Below, piece by piece: positions 7,399-12,262 of a stretch of 12,262 bases of DNA (position 1 is its first letter; each line of letters begins with the position of its first letter). The notes beneath the pieces were generated by a model, which did no database searches, was not told where the DNA came from, and saw only the letters and a list, made by a program, of their open reading frames with translations. The position numbers and the translations under genes were made by a program. The stretch lies in NCBI GenBank assembly GCA_049974825.1, contig JBNGDJ010000072.1, positions 1 to 12,262 of the forward strand. Direction: 5' to 3'. Source of the stretch: JBKHDT01 sp049974825. Its GTDB lineage: Bacteria > Pseudomonadota > Gammaproteobacteria > Halothiobacillales > Halothiobacillaceae.

Positions 7399-7422
7399 AC
7401 CCGACCGACGTCGGGTTTGTTT
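7399..7422 (+). terminator. Terminator-like hairpin directly before folD
   Basis: ACCCGAC (7399-7405) pairs perfectly with GTCGGGT (7410-7416) around the loop CGAC, followed by TTGTTT (7417-7422). This is a compact intrinsic-terminator shape on the + strand ending 22 bases before the folD ATG. No + strand gene lies upstream for it to end. It is therefore either the end of an unannotated small RNA, or an attenuator in the folD leader. The stem and tail are seen directly; the role is inferred. Confidence 0.45.
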
Positions 7423-7444
7423 CATGCGATTGCGAGCAAACACC

Positions 7445-8302
7445 ATGACAGCGAGACTGATTGATGGCAAGGCCATTGCCGCCTCCGTGCGCGAGGCCGT
7501 CCAGGAGACCGTGGCCAGGCGGCGAGCCGAAGGGCTGCGTGCCCCGGGACTGGCGGTAATTCAGGTCGGCGATGACCCGGCGTCGTCGGTGTACGTCGCC
7601 AACAAGCGCAAGGCCTGTGCGGCTGCCGGCATTGAGTCTGTCTCGCATGATTTGCCGGTTCATTGCAGCGAGGGTGAGTTGCTGGCGCTGATTGACCGGC
7701 TGAACGACGATCCGGCCATTGACGGGATTCTGGTCCAGCTGCCCCTGCCAAAGCATATTGATCCCGAGACCGTGATCGAGCGGATCGACGTCGACAAGGA
7801 CGTGGACGGTTTTCATCCCTACAACATGGGTCGCCTCGCGGTTCGTATGCCGCGCCTGCGTCCCTGCACTCCAGCGGGGGTTATGCGACTGCTGGAGTCC
7901 ACGGAACAGGATCTGCACGGCATGGAGGCCGTGGTTGTCGGCGCTTCCAATATCGTCGGCCGCCCCATGGCGCTGGAGCTGATGCTGGCCGGGGCCACCG
8001 TGACGGTCTGCCATCGGTTCACCCGGGACCTGGCCGGGCACGTGGGCCGGGCCGACCTGGTGGTGGCTGCCGCGGGCAAGCCTGGTTTGGTGCAGGGTGA
8101 GTGGATTCGCGAGGGCGCCACGGTCATTGATGTGGGAATCAATCGCCGCGAGGACGGCCGGCTTTGTGGGGACGTGGGCTTCGATGCGGCCGTCGAGCGC
8201 GCGGGCTGGATTACCCCGGTCCCGGGCGGGGTGGGCCCGATGACCATCGCCATGCTGATGGAAAACACGCTGAAATCCTGCGTGCTTCGGGAGTCTTCGT
8301 GA
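7445..8302 (+). CDS. folD: Bifunctional methylenetetrahydrofolate dehydrogenase/methenyltetrahydrofolate cyclohydrolase
   Basis: A 285-residue cytoplasmic enzyme of one-carbon metabolism, interconverting 5,10-methylene-, 5,10-methenyl- and 10-formyl-THF with NADP. Active-site residues are present at the E. coli positions: Y50 and K54 in YVANKRK, and D121 in DVDGFHP. Also seen are GILVQLPLPKHI, the nucleotide-binding VVGASNIVGRP, ADLVVAAAGKPG, VIDVGINR and the closing TPVPGGVGPMTIAMLMENT. Length is normal for the family. ATG 7445 fits the family N-terminus (MTARLIDGK) but has only a poor Shine-Dalgarno site. An in-frame ATG at 7424 is the alternative. A terminator-like hairpin lies just upstream. 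The stop overlaps the RNase T start, so the two are probably one operon. Confidence 0.97.
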   Translation: MTARLIDGKAIAASVREAVQETVARRRAEGLRAPGLAVIQVGDDPASSVYVANKRKACAAAGIESVSHDLPVHCSEGELLALIDRLNDDPAIDGILVQLPLPKHIDPETVIERIDVDKDVDGFHPYNMGRLAVRMPRLRPCTPAGVMRLLESTEQDLHGMEAVVVGASNIVGRPMALELMLAGATVTVCHRFTRDLAGHVGRADLVVAAAGKPGLVQGEWIREGATVIDVGINRREDGRLCGDVGFDAAVERAGWITPVPGGVGPMTIAMLMENTLKSCVLRESS

Positions 8303-8937
8303 CAAGCCCGGAGCACAGGGAACCGATCACCGAGATTGCCAGGCGCTTTCGCGGCTACCTGCCCGTTGTCGTGGATGTGGAGACGGGGGGCTTTGACTGG
8401 CAGAAGGATGCCTTGCTGGAGATGGCAGCGGTTGTGATCGAGATGGACGGGGAGGGGCGCCTCCATCCGGGGGAGCAGGCAAGCGTTCATGTCGAGCCGT
8501 TCGAGGGGGCCAATCTCAACCCCGACTCGCTGAAAATCACGGGGATTGACCCCTTCAATCCTCTGCGTCAGGCGTTGCCCGAATACGAGGCCCTGCAGGC
8601 GCTGTTCCAGCCGATCCGTCGTGCGGTCAAGGAAGCCGGTTGCCGCCGGGCGATCCTGGTCGGGCACAACGCGGCCTTTGATCTGAACTTTCTCAATGCG
8701 GCGGTGGCGCGCAACGGCTACAAGCGCAATCCTTTCCACCCCTTTTCCACGCTGGACACCGTGACCCTCTCGGCGCTGGCCTACGGGCAGACCGTGCTTG
8801 CCAAGGCCGTCCGGGCAGCGGGCGGTGAATGGGACAACCATCAGGCGCATGGGGCGGTCTATGACGCACTGCGCACCGCCGAGCTCTTCTGCAAGGTGTT
8901 CAATAACTGGGGGCAGCCACACTGCGCGGTTGAGTGA
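8299..8937 (+). CDS. rnt: Ribonuclease T
   Basis: A 212-residue DEDDh 3'-5' exonuclease that trims tRNA and other stable RNA 3' ends. All five catalytic residues are visible: D26 and E28 in DVETGGF, D128 in GHNAAFDLNFL, H184 and D189 in HQAHGAVYDALRT, each three positions later than in E. coli RNase T. The FSTLDTVTLSALAYGQTVLAKA segment is also typical. The start is GTG 8299, overlapping the folD TGA as GTGA, with GGGAG at 8289-8293 five bases upstream. The frame is open further left but would run inside folD. The 4-base overlap suggests translational coupling to folD. No terminator is visible in the 79 bases to the convergent chemoreceptor gene. Confidence 0.95.
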   Translation: MTSPEHREPITEIARRFRGYLPVVVDVETGGFDWQKDALLEMAAVVIEMDGEGRLHPGEQASVHVEPFEGANLNPDSLKITGIDPFNPLRQALPEYEALQALFQPIRRAVKEAGCRRAILVGHNAAFDLNFLNAAVARNGYKRNPFHPFSTLDTVTLSALAYGQTVLAKAVRAAGGEWDNHQAHGAVYDALRTAELFCKVFNNWGQPHCAVE

Positions 8938-9016
8938 CTGGCATTGGCGATGCGCTGACGTCTTTAACAGGGCGCAGTCGGATCGGTCAGGGTCGAAGGT
9001 TGGGGGGGCAGCGTCG

Positions 9017-10633
9017 TCAGAGGCGGAAGCGGGCGACCAGCTCGTGCAGTTCCCGGGCCAGCCCGTCCAGTTCCCGCCCGGCGTCGCTGCCGGCCCGGCT
9101 GGCCTCGGCATTGTCCTGTGCCTCCCGTCTGAGATTGGCGACATTCTCGCTGATGCCGCCGGCGACTTCGCTCTGCTGTTGCGCTGCGGTGGCGATCCGG
9201 TCGGCCAGGGCCTCGATCCGTTCGATCGCCTCGGTAATTTCCCGCAGCGCCTGACCTGCCTCGGTGGCCCGCTCGCTCTGGTGCCGAGCATGGTCTCGTG
9301 TCTGCGCCATGGCACTTGCCGCCTCGCGTGAAGAAGCCTGCAGACGTTCGATCAGCGTACGGGTTTGGCTGGTAGCATCCTGCGTACGGTTGGCCAGGGA
9401 GCGAACCTCCTCGGCCACCACCGAGAAGCCGCGACCGGCTTCGCCTGCCCGGGCCGCCTCAATGGCGGCATTCAGCGCCAGCAGGTTGGTCTGCTCGGCA
9501 ATCTCCCGGATCACGTCAAGAATTCCGCCGATCGATTCGCTGTCGGATTCGAGCGTGGCAATGGTGTTAGTGGCCGAGTCGACTTCCTCGGCCAGTTGAT
9601 CGATCCCGCGCACGGTCTGATCGACGATCCGGTCGCCCTCGGTGGCCGCCTCGCGTGCTGATCGGGTGCCCGCGGCCGCGGCCTCGGCGTCGCTTGCTAC
9701 GTCCCGGGCGCTGCCGGCCAGTTCGGCGGTGGCCGTGTCCAGGGCTTCGATTTCCGTGCGCTGGCGGTCCGCCCCTTCCCGCGTGCGCTCCGTATTGGCA
9801 GCCAGCCGGTCGACCGAGACCGTGAAGGATTCGGTGTTCCCGCGGATGCGGGCCACCATGTCCGCGAGCTTTGCCATCATGCGGTTGAAGGCATCCGACG
9901 CTACGCCGATCTCGTCACGGGAGCGCACTTCCATCCGTCGGCTCAGGTCCGCCTCGCCCTCGGAGAGTTCTTCCAGACGGCGGGTCATGCGCTGCAGCGG
10001 CCGGATGACCAGGTAGCGGACAAAGAGGTAGAGAAAGAGCAGGGTGGGGATGCTGACAATCACCGCCACGGCGAACAGCTTGATGCCGAAACGGGTGGAG
10101 CGTTCATTCACTTCGCTCAGGTCAATGCGCATTGCGCTGGCACCAAGCACCGCGTTCTCGGGCGAAGTCGCGTGGCAGACCACACAGTTCTTGCCGAGAT
10201 AATCGGTCTGGTTGCGCACGGGCAGAATCACTTCAAGCGACTGGCCGTCTTCGGATACCTCGTAGTGGGCAATCCCGCTTTCCAGCACCCGGCGTTCGAT
10301 TTCGTTGCGGGGCTGGCGGGATGCGTCACCCGGCCCATAGGCGGCCACGGTGGTCTCGGCGCGGAGCACGCGCAGGTCACGGACCGCAGTCAGCTCGTTG
10401 ACCTGGTCCAGGAACTCGTCGCTCTGCGGCATGGTGCCGGTGATCATCATGGTGGTCAGGCCTGCCATGACCATCTCGTGCACGCTTTGCGCAAAGCCCT
10501 CGGCCTGTTGCTGCGCCGCTTCGCGCTGGGCATCCACGGTCCAGAAGATGGTGCTGGTCCAGGCCACGACCAGGATGAGCCAGGTCGCGCCGATCAGGCG
10601 AAGCCAGATGGGCAGGTCGTTGAGTCGTCGCAT
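9017..10633 (-). CDS. Methyl-accepting chemotaxis protein with periplasmic CxxCH haem motif (second)
   Basis: A 538-residue chemoreceptor with the same layout as the one at 436-2067: membrane segment at about 10-33; periplasmic sensor with N-C-V-V-C-H (C150, C153, H154); second membrane segment at about 185-207; HAMP; signalling coiled coil with QTNLLALNAAIEAARAG and GRGFSVVAEEVRSLANRT. The two sensors align around R(I/V)LR, an E(V/I)ER segment and the haem motif, so they are homologues, but their signalling domains have diverged. No CheR tether is present at the C-terminus. The start is ATG 10633, preceded by a GGGAG-type Shine-Dalgarno site about 10 bases upstream; the frame upstream of it (to 10780) looks non-coding. 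Haem attachment and redox sensing are inferred from the motif. Confidence 0.93.
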   Translation of the reverse strand: MRRLNDLPIWLRLIGATWLILVVAWTSTIFWTVDAQREAAQQQAEGFAQSVHEMVMAGLTTMMITGTMPQSDEFLDQVNELTAVRDLRVLRAETTVAAYGPGDASRQPRNEIERRVLESGIAHYEVSEDGQSLEVILPVRNQTDYLGKNCVVCHATSPENAVLGASAMRIDLSEVNERSTRFGIKLFAVAVIVSIPTLLFLYLFVRYLVIRPLQRMTRRLEELSEGEADLSRRMEVRSRDEIGVASDAFNRMMAKLADMVARIRGNTESFTVSVDRLAANTERTREGADRQRTEIEALDTATAELAGSARDVASDAEAAAAGTRSAREAATEGDRIVDQTVRGIDQLAEEVDSATNTIATLESDSESIGGILDVIREIAEQTNLLALNAAIEAARAGEAGRGFSVVAEEVRSLANRTQDATSQTRTLIERLQASSREAASAMAQTRDHARHQSERATEAGQALREITEAIERIEALADRIATAAQQQSEVAGGISENVANLRREAQDNAEASRAGSDAGRELDGLARELHELVARFRL

Positions 10634-10665
10634 CAAAAGCAGTCTCCCGGACCAGCAAGAAAATG

Positions 10666-10695
10666 CTGCACACAGCCCTCCATGGCTTTGTGCAG
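10666..10695. repeat. CTGCACA/TTGTGCAG hairpin, copy 2 (possible terminator)
   Basis: CTGCACACAGCC (10666-10677) pairs with GGCTTTGTGCAG (10684-10695) with one mismatch and a 6-base loop. Read on the minus strand, the hairpin is followed by CATTTTCTTG, so it may end the transcript of the binding-protein/TRIC gene, 172 bases after its stop. It also sits 33-62 bases upstream of the chemoreceptor ATG. The sequence and downstream T-rich tail match copy 1 at 4250-4279. Confidence 0.6.
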
Positions 10696-10867
10696 GCGGG
10701 GGATGACGCCCTGGATCCGCCGGGCGGCCCGGCGCTGCTGGCGAAGACTTGCAGCCGTGCAGCCCTTCGCGGTTGTGCATCCTGCCCGGGATGTGCGCCG
10801 GGCGGGGTGCGACTGGCCAGCCTGTCTTTGGATTGAAGCAGCATCGGGGCCGGCCGGCAAGCCGGGG

Positions 10868-12262
10868 TCAGTAGCGTGGTGCGCGCCAGCCGTAGACCAG
10901 AAAGAGCATCCGCGTGACAAATATGCCAGCCATCGTGATCATGATGGCCGTGAACACGGTCAGCGGTGCCGTGGCCGCATCCGCCATCTCAAGATAAATC
11001 GACAGGCCAAGGGCCCAGACCAGTGCCACCTCGCCATAGACCACGTCGTGCAGATACGGGTTCACCGCATCATTGCGGATCATGTCGCGCAGAAACACGC
11101 CACCCGAGGCCGTGATGGCGGCGAACACCGGACCCCACAGCCAAAGCGGCTGGATGTTCTGTTCCGCGACTACCGACACGGTGACGACGGTGAAGGCCGC
11201 CAGGCCCAGCGCGTCGAAGATCTGGAGCAGTACATTGGGTGGCATGCGATGGCGGATGCGCACGAACCAGGCGACGAGGTCGAAGAACCATAACGATTTT
11301 CCCCGAACTCGTTCCAGAAACCGGTTGAACAGGTAACCCAGAGCGATAATGACCAGGCAGATAATGGCCAGCTCCGGGCTCGGGATCAGGTAGATTTCCC
11401 GCAGCATGAGTACGTCCCGAAGCACGCCGCCCCCAAGGGCCGGAAGTGCGGCCAGGACCAGGGCGCCGAAAACGCTGTAGTTGCCTGTTCGGGCGATGAC
11501 CACCCCGGAAATCGAGAACGAGATGATGCCCAAGATTACCAGCCAGTAGAACCAGGTCCGCTCGATCGCCACCGTCACGGCAATCGGTCCGGTAAATTGC
11601 CGGGTCAGCTTTTGCAGTTCGCCCTGTTCTGAAAGGCTCGCCAGTGCCTGGTCAAAGCGGGCGAAGGTTGCCTCGTCGACCGCCGTCCGGCTGAACAGCA
11701 GGTGAATGTCCCGCTCCTGAATCGTTCGCGGGTGGATTCGATCCGCCGGCAGACCCGTTTCATGCGCCACGGTCATGCCGGCGAGCTGATCTGCCAGAAA
11801 GCCGGCCGCCTCCCCGGAGGCGACCAGACGCGCCGCGGCCAGCAACGAGTCGACCCGGATGACACCTCCGGACCCGGCTGCCTCGTCCAGAACGGCCTTG
11901 ACCGTGGGTGACCAGTCAAAGCCCTCGACCACGGCGATGGGGCCTTGCGTCGCGATGAAGCGGGTCAGAAGGGCTTCGGCTGGCGCATCCGGCGGCATCC
12001 GGTGCCCCGGGCCGACAAACAGCCGATCATAGCCGCGGCGATAGGGCAGGCTGGTCCGGGCATAGCTATCGCGTTCTTCGCTGGCATAGGCCCCGGGCAC
12101 AATTTCGATCTCGCCGGTTTGCAGCGCCCTCAGCCCGTCCTGAAAATGCCGGTATTCGTACCGGACTGCTACGCCGGCTTCGCGGGCAATCCGGTTGAGC
12201 AGCACCACGTCCAGCCCGTCCGGGTACTGCTGGGCCCTTTGGGTTTCCAGAAACTGGTAGGG
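10868..12262 (-). CDS. Fusion of periplasmic solute-binding domain (SBP_bac_3-like) to TRIC/UPF0126 membrane domain, N-terminus outside the window
   Basis: 464 residues are visible; the reading frame is open to the window edge, so the true start and any signal peptide are missing. Visible residues 1 to about 235 resemble the amino-acid-type binding fold (PYQFLETQ, DGLDVVLLNRIAREAG, GEAAGFLADQLA). From about residue 237 the chain becomes membrane protein: the first TRIC repeat holds FGALVLAALPALGGGVLRDVL (264-284) and the second FDALGLAAFTVV and AAITASGGVFLRDMI. The repeated GGG/SGG-x-x-L-R-D is the hallmark of PF03458, which includes YicG-type glycine transporters and prokaryotic TRIC channels. 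A tethered receptor that delivers ligand to, or gates, the channel is inferred. GTG 12208 lies within the binding fold and is not a sensible start. Confidence 0.85.
   Translation of the reverse strand, partial: PYQFLETQRAQQYPDGLDVVLLNRIAREAGVAVRYEYRHFQDGLRALQTGEIEIVPGAYASEERDSYARTSLPYRRGYDRLFVGPGHRMPPDAPAEALLTRFIATQGPIAVVEGFDWSPTVKAVLDEAAGSGGVIRVDSLLAAARLVASGEAAGFLADQLAGMTVAHETGLPADRIHPRTIQERDIHLLFSRTAVDEATFARFDQALASLSEQGELQKLTRQFTGPIAVTVAIERTWFYWLVILGIISFSISGVVIARTGNYSVFGALVLAALPALGGGVLRDVLMLREIYLIPSPELAIICLVIIALGYLFNRFLERVRGKSLWFFDLVAWFVRIRHRMPPNVLLQIFDALGLAAFTVVTVSVVAEQNIQPLWLWGPVFAAITASGGVFLRDMIRNDAVNPYLHDVVYGEVALVWALGLSIYLEMADAATAPLTVFTAIMITMAGIFVTRMLFLVYGWRAPRY

Larger units (their letters stand above)
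6921..7444. other. Non-coding, structure-rich divergent intergenic region (HAD phosphatase/folD)
   Basis: This 524-base interval holds the start regions of two divergent genes and no believable CDS: open frames running through it are extensions of the HAD gene or folD, or lack protein-like composition. It contains four inverted repeats, listed separately (7002-7031, 7064-7101, 7306-7343, 7399-7416), plus a very GC-rich palindromic patch near 7231-7251. I could not recognise a known riboswitch, a tRNA or clear -35/-10 pairs. Confidence 0.55.

Noticed and set aside
7124..8305. 393-codon minus-strand open frame opposite folD
   Set aside because: Antisense shadow; folD residues are fully conserved on the + strand.
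7819..9315. 498-codon minus-strand open frame opposite folD, rnt and the receptor C-terminus
   Set aside because: Runs across three better-supported genes and shows no family features.
10172..11293. 373-codon + strand open frame opposite the second receptor and the TRIC domain
   Set aside because: His/Asp/Gly-rich antisense composition; both minus-strand genes have clear domains.

Overview
The window is GC-rich, densely coded bacterial DNA. An RNase T gene (a family essentially confined to Gammaproteobacteria), canonical folD and strong Shine-Dalgarno sites suggest a gammaproteobacterium. Two chemoreceptors with a periplasmic CxxCH (c-type haem) motif and two membrane diguanylate cyclases suggest a motile organism that senses redox or small solutes. 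I cannot name the genus. No CRISPR array, insertion sequence, integrase, tRNA or rRNA was found.

Layout: bases 1-60 hold an intrinsic terminator for a gene to the left. A roughly 375-base leader follows, then a haem-motif chemoreceptor (436-2067, +). Next come two tandem paralogous Cache-HAMP-GGDEF diguanylate cyclases on the + strand. The first (2346-4130) is intact but has a doubtful start. The second (4362-6104) is colinear with it and interrupted by one in-frame TAA at 4740-4742. A HAD-IIA phosphatase (6132-6920, -) converges on the second cyclase. A 524-base non-coding interval with four perfect or near-perfect inverted repeats separates it from divergent folD (7445-8302, +), which overlaps the RNase T gene (8299-8937, +) by 4 bases. 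On the minus strand lie a second haem-motif chemoreceptor (9017-10633) and, at the right edge, a partial gene (10868-12262) fusing a periplasmic amino-acid-type binding domain to a TRIC/UPF0126 (YicG-like) membrane domain.

Function: four of the seven genes read periplasmic signals into chemotaxis or c-di-GMP output. The two chemoreceptors share the same sensor architecture, and both cyclases keep an RxxD inhibitory site where c-di-GMP could feed back. folD and rnt look like housekeeping genes co-expressed by translational coupling. The most unusual items are the SBP-TRIC fusion, the interrupted cyclase, the out-of-frame start signals of the first cyclase, and a near-identical hairpin that appears upstream of two of the signalling genes.
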